Assembly (NCBI GenBank): GCA_002733385.1 | Contig: NVVO01000001.1 | Coordinates: 60,809-83,607 of the forward strand | Length of the DNA stretch: 22,799 bases | Direction of reading: 5' to 3' | Source: Robiginitomaculum sp. | Lineage (GTDB): Bacteria > Pseudomonadota > Alphaproteobacteria > Caulobacterales > Maricaulaceae | In this document: in pieces, positions 15,722-22,799 of the stretch | Layout: the number at the start of each line of letters is the position of its first letter | Numbering within the stretch: position 1 is the first letter of the stretch | Position numbers and translations under genes: made by a program | Notes under the pieces: generated by a model | Seen by the model: the letters and a program-made list of their open reading frames with translations, nothing else | Databases searched by the model: none | Told to the model about the DNA's origin: nothing

Positions 15722-16921
15722 TCATCCCTCCACTGGCACACCATAAATAACAATCATAATTGCCAGCACGGTCATAGTTGTAAACAGCAAGGCGCGTATA
15801 TGTTTGGCACTGCGCCGTGCCGACAGTGCGGCGATAGCTGATTGCAAAGCATAATAGAGCGCGAACGCCCGCGAGGCGTAGCTGATGATTTCAAACACAT
15901 TGGCGCTCCAGGTCAGGACGATGCCGATGGTGGCGAGCAGGGCGTAGGCATGGGCGGGTTTAAGTTTGTTTTTGGTCACCTCTTCGAACAATCCGCCCGC
16001 GCCACTGGTATCGGCGACGGCGGCGCTGAACTGGGCGCTAAGCGCCGCGACGACGAGCAATACTGGCAATATGGGTGCGACAATGGCTAGCATATCGATG
16101 ATTGCCGTCTCATTAAGTGTCACCGTGTTTTGCTGGAACACATAGGCCAGCAGCAGGATATAGACCATATAAATTGCCGCCGAAATATATTGAGCGCGGC
16201 GCATGGAGGATATTCGGGTTTTGGCGTCGTATTCGTCACCAAGATAGCGTGATGTTTCAAAACCCTGCACCGTGACAATTAACCCGAAGGCAAGGGCAAT
16301 ACCCGCCCAGCCAGTTTGGGTCGCAGCATTAAACACCAACTCGCTGCCGTGCGCCTTTTTGGCGAGAAAAATAGCCAAACCCACCAGTAGCCCGGCAATA
16401 ACTGCCAGCTTGATGCCAACAAACACTTGCTCCATGCGTTCAAGTGCACCGTAACCTCGCGTCCAGCCCACCATTAAAATCAGCAAAAACATGGCCGTGG
16501 TCAAAAGGTTGGCATGGTGGGCATCGCTGACACTGGTCAAGCTAACCCCAAAGGCCCCAAACAGATTGAGATAATATGCCACGGAAATAATATAAGCAAA
16601 GGCCAGCGTCCATGATGCCAAAGTTTCAAACTTTAACTCCAGCGTGCTTCGAGCTTTCGGGTTTGCGTCAATATCCGCAATATTAAAACGAATGGCCGCC
16701 CCGAATAAAAACGCCACCGCGCACAAGCCCGCCATGACCAAGGGCGCATATTTCCCGTAAGATGCGTTTAAAATCGGCCCCAGTACCAAAAACCCGCTGC
16801 CGATAATCGAGGCCAATGGGGTAATCGTCGCACGCCAGCCCCTCGTCTTGACCAGACGCGGCAGCATCAAAATAAAGGCGGCCAATAAAACTGCCGTCAG
16901 TATCAAAACATTTTCAAACAA
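15722..16921 (-). CDS. APC-like membrane transporter with TTG start
   Basis: A 399-residue inner-membrane protein with about 11 hydrophobic helices. The first-helix region IIGSGFLVLGPILNASYGKYAPLVM (39-63) has the Gly-rich unwound helix 1 of the amino acid-polyamine-organocation fold, and helix 6 has IALAFGLIVTVQGFETSRYLG (207-227), as in APC-type permeases that carry an E-x-x-R pattern there. The substrate cannot be read. The only in-frame start before the first helix is TTG at 16921, because a TAG closes the frame 8 codons upstream. A GGA lies about 9 nt before it. It is 51 nt downstream of the pyruvate kinase gene on the same strand, so it is possibly part of that transcript. Confidence 0.65.
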   Translation of the reverse strand: MFENVLILTAVLLAAFILMLPRLVKTRGWRATITPLASIIGSGFLVLGPILNASYGKYAPLVMAGLCAVAFLFGAAIRFNIADIDANPKARSTLELKFETLASWTLAFAYIISVAYYLNLFGAFGVSLTSVSDAHHANLLTTAMFLLILMVGWTRGYGALERMEQVFVGIKLAVIAGLLVGLAIFLAKKAHGSELVFNAATQTGWAGIALAFGLIVTVQGFETSRYLGDEYDAKTRISSMRRAQYISAAIYMVYILLLAYVFQQNTVTLNETAIIDMLAIVAPILPVLLVVAALSAQFSAAVADTSGAGGLFEEVTKNKLKPAHAYALLATIGIVLTWSANVFEIISYASRAFALYYALQSAIAALSARRSAKHIRALLFTTMTVLAIMIVIYGVPVEG

Positions 16922-16972
16922 AACCGTATTCCATTTGCCCGACTACCATATGGGAACCTATTTGAACACGCC

Positions 16973-18385
16973 CTAATCAATCGTTGCAATTTTTAACGTA
17001 TCCGTAGTCCCTGGCCGGCCAAATGGTATACCTGCCGCAATGATGATTTTATCGCCGGGCAACGCATCGGCCTGGGTTTTGGCGATGATTTGCGTGATTT
17101 TCAGCATCTCGTCGAAGCTTTTCGGGTCGGGCATAACCACCGGGCGCACGCCCCATGTTAAGGCCATGCGTGATGCCACCGCCTTGTCCGGTGTCATGCC
17201 GAGTATGGGGCAGGGTGGGCGTTCGCGGGCAATACGTCTGACCGTGGATCCTGATTTCGTATAGCCAAGCACGGCCTTAACCCCCAGCACTTCAGCTATT
17301 CCGCGTATGGATTGGCTGATAGCGTCGTTGATGGTGGCTTGGGGCCGTAAATTTGCCCTTGTGTAAAAATCCGGGTAACTAGGATCGGCCTCGGCGGCTT
17401 TGATAATCCTGTCCATAATGGCCACGGCGGTGGCCGGGTGGCGTCCAACGGCGGTCTCGGCGGATAGCATCACCGCGTCCGCGCCCTGGTAAATGGCGGT
17501 GGCTACGTCCGAAGCTTCGGCGCGGGTTGGGGTCGGGGCATCGATCATACTCTCCAACATATGGGTGGCAACAATCACAGGCTTGCCGAGCGCCCGGGCC
17601 ACGGTGATGATTTTGCGCTGGACAACCGGCACTTGCTCCAATGGCAATTCAACCCCCAGATCACCCCGCGCCACCATAGCTGCGTCGGCCAATTTTAATA
17701 TAGCTTCTATATCGTCGACGGCAGAAGGTTTTTCGATCTTGACAATCAACCCGGCTTTGTCGCCAATGATTGCCCGTGCATCACGCACGTCCTGAGCGGT
17801 TTGCACAAAGGAAAGCGCGATAAAATCTACCTTTTGCGCTAGGGCAAAATCCATATCTATTTTGTCTTTATCGGTCATTGCCGACATGGGCAGGACGGTG
17901 CCAATGACATTGACACCTTTTTTGTTCTTGAGGCCGCCCGGCACATCAACCCTTGCCTTTAGGCGCGTTGCTGATTTTTCGGTTATGGTCACCATCAGCT
18001 TGCCGTCGTCAAATTTCAGGGCATCGCCAACCGATAAAGCAGAAATGAGTTCTGGATGAGGCAAGCGGATAAGACCCTCCTTGTCTGAATGCTCACCGGT
18101 TTCCAAATTGACAATTTCGCCGTAGCGCAAAATTATTTCTCCGCCTTCAAATGTCCCGACCCGGATTTTTGGCCCCTGCATATCTGCGACTACGGCGATG
18201 CTATTACCGCTGGATTTTTCTACGGCGCGGATATGCTTGATGGCGCGGGCGTGGTCTTCGTGGTTGCCGTGGGAAAAATTGAGCCGAAAGGCATCAACCC
18301 CGACCTCGTGCAGAAGTTTAAGCGTGTCAGGAGCGGCACTGGCCGGGCCGACAGTTGCAAGTATTTTGGCAAAACGTTTACGCAT
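16973..18385 (-). CDS. pyk: Pyruvate kinase
   Basis: A 470-residue glycolytic enzyme that converts phosphoenolpyruvate and ADP to pyruvate and ATP in the cytosol. The N-terminus RFAKILATVGPASA and RLNFSHGNHEDH are standard. The catalytic segment is IVKIEKPSAVDDIEAIL followed by VARGDLGVELP. The signature MLESMIDAPTPTRAEASDVA and DAVMLSAETAVGRHP are intact. The C-terminal allosteric domain (about 350-470) is present, so it has the full length of bacterial pyruvate kinases. The frame opens 6 codons earlier at 18403, but the ATG at 18385 has GGAG with a 9-nt spacer and the usual family start. It is divergent from the S1/P1 nuclease gene. Direct repeats bracket its extended -10 promoter. Confidence 0.97.
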   Translation of the reverse strand: MRKRFAKILATVGPASAAPDTLKLLHEVGVDAFRLNFSHGNHEDHARAIKHIRAVEKSSGNSIAVVADMQGPKIRVGTFEGGEIILRYGEIVNLETGEHSDKEGLIRLPHPELISALSVGDALKFDDGKLMVTITEKSATRLKARVDVPGGLKNKKGVNVIGTVLPMSAMTDKDKIDMDFALAQKVDFIALSFVQTAQDVRDARAIIGDKAGLIVKIEKPSAVDDIEAILKLADAAMVARGDLGVELPLEQVPVVQRKIITVARALGKPVIVATHMLESMIDAPTPTRAEASDVATAIYQGADAVMLSAETAVGRHPATAVAIMDRIIKAAEADPSYPDFYTRANLRPQATINDAISQSIRGIAEVLGVKAVLGYTKSGSTVRRIARERPPCPILGMTPDKAVASRMALTWGVRPVVMPDPKSFDEMLKITQIIAKTQADALPGDKIIIAAGIPFGRPGTTDTLKIATID

Positions 18386-18427
18386 GGAATTTCTCTCCAA
18401 CATACCAGCAAAATTTTCTGGTCTTAG

Positions 18428-18453
18428 ACTTGCGCATTATATCAACTTGCGCA
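18428..18453 (-). promoter_or_regulatory. pyk extended -10 promoter bracketed by 9-bp direct repeats
   Basis: On the minus strand TGATATAAT (18444-18436) is a perfect extended -10 element. The 9-mer ACTTGCGCA occurs twice on the plus strand, at 18428-18436 and 18445-18453, 17 bp apart, on both sides of that element. The second copy continues into TTGCGCAA, a palindromic 8-mer. Binding of a regulator here would overlap the polymerase site. Confidence 0.45.
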
Positions 18454-18477
18454 ACAATGGAATATGTAATTCTTGGC

Positions 18478-18483
18478 TATAAT
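18478..18483 (+). promoter_or_regulatory. Possible -10 element for the nuclease gene
   Basis: A perfect TATAAT hexamer lies 50 nt before the nuclease ATG, but no clear -35 hexamer or extended TGn element accompanies it. It is given with low confidence. Confidence 0.25.
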
Positions 18484-18533
18484 GATAACCTGTCATTGGC
18501 AGGAAAATATTTACTGATAGGACATGAAATATT

Positions 18534-19313
18534 ATGAAATTTATATTCCCCATATTTGCCGCTTTATTGCTGATGCCTTCCCAAGCATGGGCTTGGGGCA
18601 AAACCGGCCACCGGGTTATCGGCACTATAGCCCAGCAACACCTGGAAACCGACGCACAGGCTGCTATTCTCGGTATTTTAGGGGTTGAGGATTTGGCGGA
18701 AGCCTCGACCTGGCCAGATTTCATGCGCGCCAGCCAGGATGAATTTTGGCGGCGCGAGGCCGGGCCGTACCATTATGTCACCATTCCCGAAGGCAAAACC
18801 TATGCCCAGGCCGGCGCACCCGAAAGGGGAGACGCAATTACGGCGCTTAAAAAATTCAGGGCAATTTTGAAAGACCCGCAATCAAGCCGGGAAGAAAAAC
18901 AATTGGCCCTGCGGTTTATCATTCATATTATCGGGGATTTGCACCAGCCACTACACGCTGGTAACGGCAATGATCGCGGCGGTAATGATTTCAAGCTGAC
19001 ATTTTTCGGCAAATTAACCAACCTGCACAGAATATGGGACGCGAGCTTAATCGGACAAGAGGAACTGTCCTATAGCGAGCTGGCCAATTGGTTGTCGCGG
19101 CGCATTACACCGGCGCTTGCCTTGAGCTGGGCCGAGACCGATCCGGCGGTGTGGGCGGAAGAAAGTGCGGCGATCAGAGAAACAATTTACCCAAAACAGG
19201 ATGCTGATGTAAAATGGGATTATGTGTTTGAACACCGAGGCACCATGCGCACCCGTCTCAGCCAATCCGGTATCCGTCTGGCCGCCTATTTAAACGAAAC
19301 CTTTGCGCAATAG
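18534..19313 (+). CDS. Secreted S1/P1-family nuclease
   Basis: A 259-residue zinc-dependent nuclease that cleaves single-stranded DNA and RNA and removes 3'-phosphates, exported to the periplasm or outside. The signal peptide ends AWA, so the mature protein starts with Trp21, whose free amino group is a zinc ligand in this family. All nine ligand residues can be placed: Trp21, His26 (WGKTGH), Asp62 (STWPD), His80 (YHYV), His131, Asp135 and His141 (HIIGDLHQPLH), and His165 and Asp169 (NLHRIWD). It therefore looks active. Probable role: phosphate or nucleotide scavenging. It is divergent from pyk and convergent with the LysM lipoprotein gene, 9 nt away. Confidence 0.95.
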   Translation: MKFIFPIFAALLLMPSQAWAWGKTGHRVIGTIAQQHLETDAQAAILGILGVEDLAEASTWPDFMRASQDEFWRREAGPYHYVTIPEGKTYAQAGAPERGDAITALKKFRAILKDPQSSREEKQLALRFIIHIIGDLHQPLHAGNGNDRGGNDFKLTFFGKLTNLHRIWDASLIGQEELSYSELANWLSRRITPALALSWAETDPAVWAEESAAIRETIYPKQDADVKWDYVFEHRGTMRTRLSQSGIRLAAYLNETFAQ

Positions 19314-19322
19314 GCTCAAGAT

Positions 19323-20216
19323 TTATTTATCCACACATCTTCCGCTCGGCACAAAAATATCATCGTCGGCGCGGATGTAGAAGTCCTGATTGATCGAGTT
19401 CAGCCTTTGTATTTCTGCGACACTGCTACATGTGGTGCGGGCTAGGGAATACAGAGTGTCGCCGGGGGCGACGCGGTGGCGGCTTATGCCCTGGGGCAGG
19501 ATTTGCGTGGGGGTGCTATAGGTCGTCTGGGTTGAGACCGGAGCAGAGTTTGGCGCTTGCGGTCGGCTTGGCTGGATTTGCGCATATTGAGGACGCGGGG
19601 CATCTGATGTGGGCGCACCGCCATTAACCGCATAATATCCCGGCGTGCCAGCATTGCCCGGACTTTGGGTGGTTTCCTGAATAGCTTGAGCGGGCGGGGG
19701 TGCTTCGTAGGACACGGCTTGCGGGTCAGGTTGATAGACGGGCTGGTATACGGGCTGGTATATGGGCTGATTTATTTGTGCGGGTTGGGTGATGGCAGTT
19801 TGCGTACTGACCCGATCACAATGGATGGTTTTGTCGGCAATGCCGTACCCTGCCGCGCCGCCGAGCGCTGCGCCAGCCACCGTACCAAGCGTCTTGTTGT
19901 CACCACCGATTTTACGGCCAAGCAAGCCACCGACAACACCACCAGCCGCCGTGCCGGCCAGTTTGCGGTTGCTCTGTTTCGAGATGCAGTCCCGGTAGGC
20001 TTGTTGGTTATTTGCCGCATAGGTAACCGGGGCTGGAGCCTGGGTGTCAATTTGCTGGTTTTGATATCCGGCCTGTTGCACCACGGCTTCATCCGCGTAT
20101 GGATTGCTGCCCTTATATTTGGTGGTTTGCTGGTAATACGGGTTTACGGCAGTGGTGGAACAAGCACCAATTGCCAAAATTGTTGTGGCCATTAAAGCAC
20201 CAGAAATAATACGCAT
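19323..20216 (-). CDS. Lipoprotein with glycine-zipper and C-terminal LysM domain
   Basis: A 297-residue lipoprotein, acylated at Cys19 (LAIGAC). An N-terminal Gln/Tyr-rich part is followed by a glycine-zipper membrane segment (about 85-128; GTAAGGVVGGLLG and VAGAALGGAAGYG). Then comes a Gln/Pro/Tyr-rich linker with three QPVY/QPIY units (about 150-163). The LysM domain (about 250-294, RHRVAPGDTLYSLARTTCSSVAEIQRLN) binds peptidoglycan. Such proteins usually tie the outer membrane to the wall or help the wall machinery. Two ATG codons are adjacent; the second (20216) has GGAG with a 6-nt spacer and is preferred. It is 83 nt downstream of the sterol desaturase gene on the same strand. Confidence 0.85.
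   Translation of the reverse strand: MRIISGALMATTILAIGACSTTAVNPYYQQTTKYKGSNPYADEAVVQQAGYQNQQIDTQAPAPVTYAANNQQAYRDCISKQSNRKLAGTAAGGVVGGLLGRKIGGDNKTLGTVAGAALGGAAGYGIADKTIHCDRVSTQTAITQPAQINQPIYQPVYQPVYQPDPQAVSYEAPPPAQAIQETTQSPGNAGTPGYYAVNGGAPTSDAPRPQYAQIQPSRPQAPNSAPVSTQTTYSTPTQILPQGISRHRVAPGDTLYSLARTTCSSVAEIQRLNSINQDFYIRADDDIFVPSGRCVDK
19733..19768 (-). repeat. 12-bp tandem repeat in the linker of the LysM lipoprotein
   Basis: Three degenerate 12-bp units ending in GGGCT (plus strand 19733-19744, 19745-19756 and 19757-19768) encode the Tyr-Gln-Pro-Val repeats of the lipoprotein. The second and third copies differ at one base, so they probably arose by recent slippage and the copy number may vary between strains. 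Confidence 0.7.
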
Positions 20217-20299
20217 CATAGTCTCCGTAGATAAAAACTTACATTTAAGGACTATTGTGCGGAAATATGGCTAATTTTGTCTTAATAAATCTGCATGTT

Positions 20300-21235
20300 T
20301 TACGGCAGACCCGGCGTATCCTTTTGCTCGGGGTGTTTTTTTATAAATTCCGCCTTGATCTCGGCCACGGTTTGGCGGGAATTATCGTGGGAATAGCCCG
20401 GTGGGGCGAATAGATATTTGAATCTTTGCCCCAGTGTCAAACCGCGGCTAAACACATCCTTGCCGACGGCGTAAAATTCATGAAATGCCACCACAAATGG
20501 GTTGTAGGAATTTAGCGGTTTGACTATGCCGTAATCGACCTTCTCGCTGTCCAGCTCCGGGACAAATGTACCGAACATCCTGTCCCAAATTATGAGAATT
20601 CCGGCGTAATTGCAATCCAGATACCTTGGATTGCGTCCGTGGTGAACCCGGTGGTGCGACGGTGTGTTGAAAATAAATTCGAACCATTTCGGCATTTTAT
20701 TGACGGTTTCCGTATGGAACCAGAACTGATAAATCAGGTTTATGGCCATGACGAACACAATAATACCGGGGTGAAGACCTAGCAAAACCAGTGGGACTTT
20801 GAAAAATACCGTGCCCGATATCCCGTTGGTCCATTGTTGCCTGAGCGCCGTGGTCAAATTGAAATGCTCAGACGAATGATGCACCACATGGGTAGCCCAA
20901 AACCAGCGGGATTTGTGATAGGTGAAATGGATCCAGTAATAGACAAAATCTGTCGCCACCAAAGCCAGCAGGATAATCCAGATCGAAGCCCCGAGATCAA
21001 AAAACCGAAACTGCCAGACCCAAAACAATGTCCCGACCATCAGCACTTTCAGCAATATATCACTAATGCTCGACCCAATGCCCATAATCAAAGATGTGCG
21101 TGCGTCTTTGAACGTATAGGCATTTTTGATTGGGTGATATTTAAGCCACCAAATTTCCAGCCCGATACAAATAATAAAAAACGGGATGGCCCACAGCAGC
21201 AGATCAGGAAATTGAGGGTTGCTAATATTGTTCAT
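20300..21235 (-). CDS. Sterol desaturase / fatty acid hydroxylase family membrane enzyme
   Basis: A 311-residue integral membrane di-iron enzyme. The histidine boxes are complete: HFTYH (103-107), HVVHH (116-120), His174 (FWFHTE), and HHRVHH (194-199). Four or more helices surround them. This is the pattern of the fatty acid hydroxylase superfamily (FA_hydroxylase), whose members oxidise sterols, fatty acids, ceramides or carotenoids. The actual substrate cannot be read, and bacterial members are most often of unknown specificity. The frame opens at 21286, but the ATG at 21235 has GGGAG with a 6-nt spacer. It is divergent from the TPR gene, sharing a 142-nt promoter region. Confidence 0.92.
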   Translation of the reverse strand: MNNISNPQFPDLLLWAIPFFIICIGLEIWWLKYHPIKNAYTFKDARTSLIMGIGSSISDILLKVLMVGTLFWVWQFRFFDLGASIWIILLALVATDFVYYWIHFTYHKSRWFWATHVVHHSSEHFNLTTALRQQWTNGISGTVFFKVPLVLLGLHPGIIVFVMAINLIYQFWFHTETVNKMPKWFEFIFNTPSHHRVHHGRNPRYLDCNYAGILIIWDRMFGTFVPELDSEKVDYGIVKPLNSYNPFVVAFHEFYAVGKDVFSRGLTLGQRFKYLFAPPGYSHDNSRQTVAEIKAEFIKKHPEQKDTPGLP

Positions 21236-21377
21236 GATGTGCTCCCGCATTATTACTATTGTAACAAATCGTAATCGTAACGCCATGCGACATTTTGTAA
21301 AATATTATCCCATTTGTAATTTGCCATATCTGTACCATCATTTAAACATATCGCAATACGCAAGCAGGGGAATTTCT

Positions 21378-22283
21378 ATGCAAGTCACACACGTAAATCT
21401 CAAACCTTTCACGCGCACATATGCCGTTTTGGCCATTTTACTCTTACTGTTTATGGCTACAATAGCGCAAGGGGAAGAAGTTAAAAGTGCCGCCTTTCTT
21501 AAGGCACAAAGCCTGATGAAAGTCGAAAATTATAAGGCGGCGGCCAAAACCATCACAAAAGCCCAAAAAAACGGCGAAGACACCATAGATATGAGCCTGA
21601 TGCTGACCAATACCTATGCGGCGCGGATTGGTCAGGTCGGGGCGCTCAAAAAACTGGGTCTGGCCAAAAAGATAAAAGCCTCCACCGAGCATTCCCTAAA
21701 GCTGGACCCCAATCATATTGGCGCACTGGAAGGTTTGATCCAGTTTCATTTACAAGCGCCGGGCATTGCGGGCGGTGACAAAGATGAAGCCCGCAAACTG
21801 GCCGCACGAATGATCGTGCTTAAACCAGTGCGCGGACATGTATTGCTGGCGACTTTGTCCGCCAAGCAAGAAAAATTCGCCGAGGCGGAACAGCATATCA
21901 ACAAGGCACTTGCGATTGATCCAACAAACACCCAAACATTATTGGCCAAAGCGAGCGGTTTGGGCCAGCAAGAGAGATATATTGAATCTATTACTGTTTT
22001 CGAGACTTGCCTAGAGCATGAGCCAGAAAACCAGGACTGCCGCTACCTAATCGGTAAAACCGCGCAAGTGGCAAAAATTGAATACGAAAAAGGCAAGGCG
22101 GCCTTCGCAAAATTTATCGAAATCGGGCATGATAACAAAGAATATATTGCCTATGCCCATTACCGACTGGGAAAAATCTATGCACAGACAGATGATGAAA
22201 CCACCGCAAAAACCCATTACCAACTGGCCGTAAACATAGCCGATTTAAAACCAGCCAAGAAAGCATTGGCGGCTATGGAATAA
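21378..22283 (+). CDS. Exported TPR-repeat protein
   Basis: A 301-residue periplasmic protein with an N-terminal signal peptide (TYAVLAILLLLFMATIAQG, about 14-32). It is followed by tetratricopeptide-like helical repeats: LKAQSLMKVENYKAAAKTITKAQ (41-63), AAFAKFIEIGHDNKEYIAYAHYRLGKIYAQ, and two in the middle with AEQHINKALAIDPTNTQTLLAKASGLG and ITVFETCLEHEPENQDCRYLIGK. Such proteins are scaffolds for protein complexes; no partner is evident. The frame opens further upstream at a TTG, but the ATG at 21378 has AGGGG with an 8-nt spacer and the signal peptide starts there. The CoA-transferase gene starts 96 nt downstream. Confidence 0.8.
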   Translation: MQVTHVNLKPFTRTYAVLAILLLLFMATIAQGEEVKSAAFLKAQSLMKVENYKAAAKTITKAQKNGEDTIDMSLMLTNTYAARIGQVGALKKLGLAKKIKASTEHSLKLDPNHIGALEGLIQFHLQAPGIAGGDKDEARKLAARMIVLKPVRGHVLLATLSAKQEKFAEAEQHINKALAIDPTNTQTLLAKASGLGQQERYIESITVFETCLEHEPENQDCRYLIGKTAQVAKIEYEKGKAAFAKFIEIGHDNKEYIAYAHYRLGKIYAQTDDETTAKTHYQLAVNIADLKPAKKALAAME

Positions 22284-22379
22284 GTGGTTTTCACAATATG
22301 ATGATTTTTCATATAACCCTCTAGCATATTTTCCCGTTCCGGTTAAAACTCGATTTGTAAATTGAACACGGGTGGAAAT

Positions 22380-22799
22380 ATGGGAAAAGTTTATAATAAT
22401 GCCGCCGAGGCACTTGCGGGTCTGACTTTTGACGGCATGACCGTTATGTCCGGCGGTTTTGGGCTGTGCGGTATTCCGGAGAATTTAATTGCGGCACTTC
22501 GTGACAGCGGGGCGCAGAACATTACCGCCATTTCCAATAATGCTGGGGTCGATGGTTTCGGGCTGGGACTGTTGCTGGAAACCCGCCAGATCAAGAAAAT
22601 GATCTCAAGCTATGTGGGCGAGAACAAGGAATTTGAACGGCAATTTTTGGCGGGCGAGCTGGAGCTGGAATTTAACCCCCAAGGCACTTTAGCCGAACGC
22701 ATCCGCGCGGGCGGGGCCGGGATACCAGGGTTTTACACCAAGACCGGGTACGGCACGGTGATCGCCGACGGTAAGCCAACCCGCGAATTTGACGGCGAA
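22380..22799 (+). CDS. scoA: 3-oxoacid CoA-transferase subunit A (partial, cut by the window end)
   Basis: 140 codons from ATG 22380 to the last base. The family signature GGFGLCGIPENLI is at about 24-36, followed by ISNNAGVDGFGLGLLL, SYVGENKEFERQFLAGELELEFNPQGTLAERIRAGGAGIPGFYT, the typical subunit A core of 3-oxoacid or acetate CoA-transferases (SCOT/AtoD-like). The enzyme moves CoA between succinyl-CoA and acetoacetate or similar acids. Subunit B probably follows outside the window. The ribosome site is GGTGGA just before the ATG. About 100 residues of the expected subunit length are missing because of the window edge. Confidence 0.93.
   Translation, partial: MGKVYNNAAEALAGLTFDGMTVMSGGFGLCGIPENLIAALRDSGAQNITAISNNAGVDGFGLGLLLETRQIKKMISSYVGENKEFERQFLAGELELEFNPQGTLAERIRAGGAGIPGFYTKTGYGTVIADGKPTREFDGE

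Noticed and set aside
19665..20195. 176-codon plus-strand frame opposite the LysM lipoprotein.
   Set aside because: Its composition (Gly/Leu/Val runs) mirrors the Gln/Pro/Gly-rich real gene on the other strand, which has a lipobox and a LysM domain.
21219..21377. Upstream extension of the TPR protein from a TTG.
   Set aside because: The ATG at 21378 has AGGGG in front and begins a clean signal peptide. The extension overlaps the divergent gene's promoter and start.
22296..22314. ATATGA/TCATAT hairpin after the TPR gene as terminator.
   Set aside because: Six AT-rich base pairs with no U tract is too weak, and the next gene is on the same strand.

Overview
The window looks like a chromosomal segment of a Gram-negative alphaproteobacterium. 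The evidence is a FecI/FecR/TonB-receptor surface-signalling operon whose receptor carries an STN domain, several outer-membrane-type lipoproteins (one of the CC0125/CC1285 type known from Caulobacter relatives), short intergenic gaps and moderate GC content. The genus cannot be fixed from the sequence alone. I see no tRNA, rRNA, CRISPR array, integrase or transposase.

Layout. 1-5009 (minus): an iron-type surface-signalling unit of ECF sigma factor, FecR anti-sigma factor and STN/TonB receptor. It is followed by an unrecognised exported protein with an Asp/His-rich tail and the first residues of a lipoprotein. 5257-7625 (plus): a translationally coupled CelD/BcsL-type acetyltransferase and ATP-grasp ligase. 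Convergent to it, 9846-7742 (minus): an unrecognised polytopic protein overlapping a Wzx/MOP-type flippase. Together these four genes suggest a small envelope-glycan or surface-modification locus. 9847-10252 has no ordinary gene but holds a 47-bp palindrome, a 25-bp imperfect inverted repeat whose 83-nt loop encodes a 15-codon ORF with a strong ribosome binding site, and a candidate terminator.

10253-11338 (minus): a LysE/RhtB exporter and a TerB-like protein. 11450-12446 (plus): a VOC-fold protein and a CC0125-type lipoprotein. 15593-12500 (minus): a probable three-gene operon of a DUF1304 membrane protein, a PqqB-like metallo-beta-lactamase-fold lipoprotein and a gluzincin (M61/M1-like) peptidase lipoprotein, with a readable promoter. 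18385-15722 (minus): pyruvate kinase followed by an APC-like permease with a TTG start. 18534-19313 (plus): a secreted S1/P1 nuclease. 20216-19323 and 21235-20300 (minus): a glycine-zipper/LysM lipoprotein and a sterol desaturase/fatty acid hydroxylase family protein. 21378-22283 (plus): an exported TPR protein. 22380 to the end: the start of a 3-oxoacid CoA-transferase subunit A.

Most of the window is ordinary core or envelope gene content. The parts that deserve a second look are the inverted-repeat/short-ORF element near 10.1 kb, the exported PqqB-like/gluzincin operon, the direct repeats bracketing the pyruvate kinase promoter, and the acetyltransferase/ATP-grasp/flippase cluster with its unrecognised membrane protein. 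Several start codons were moved downstream from the longest possible ORF because a clear Shine-Dalgarno and a proper signal peptide or family N-terminus sit there.
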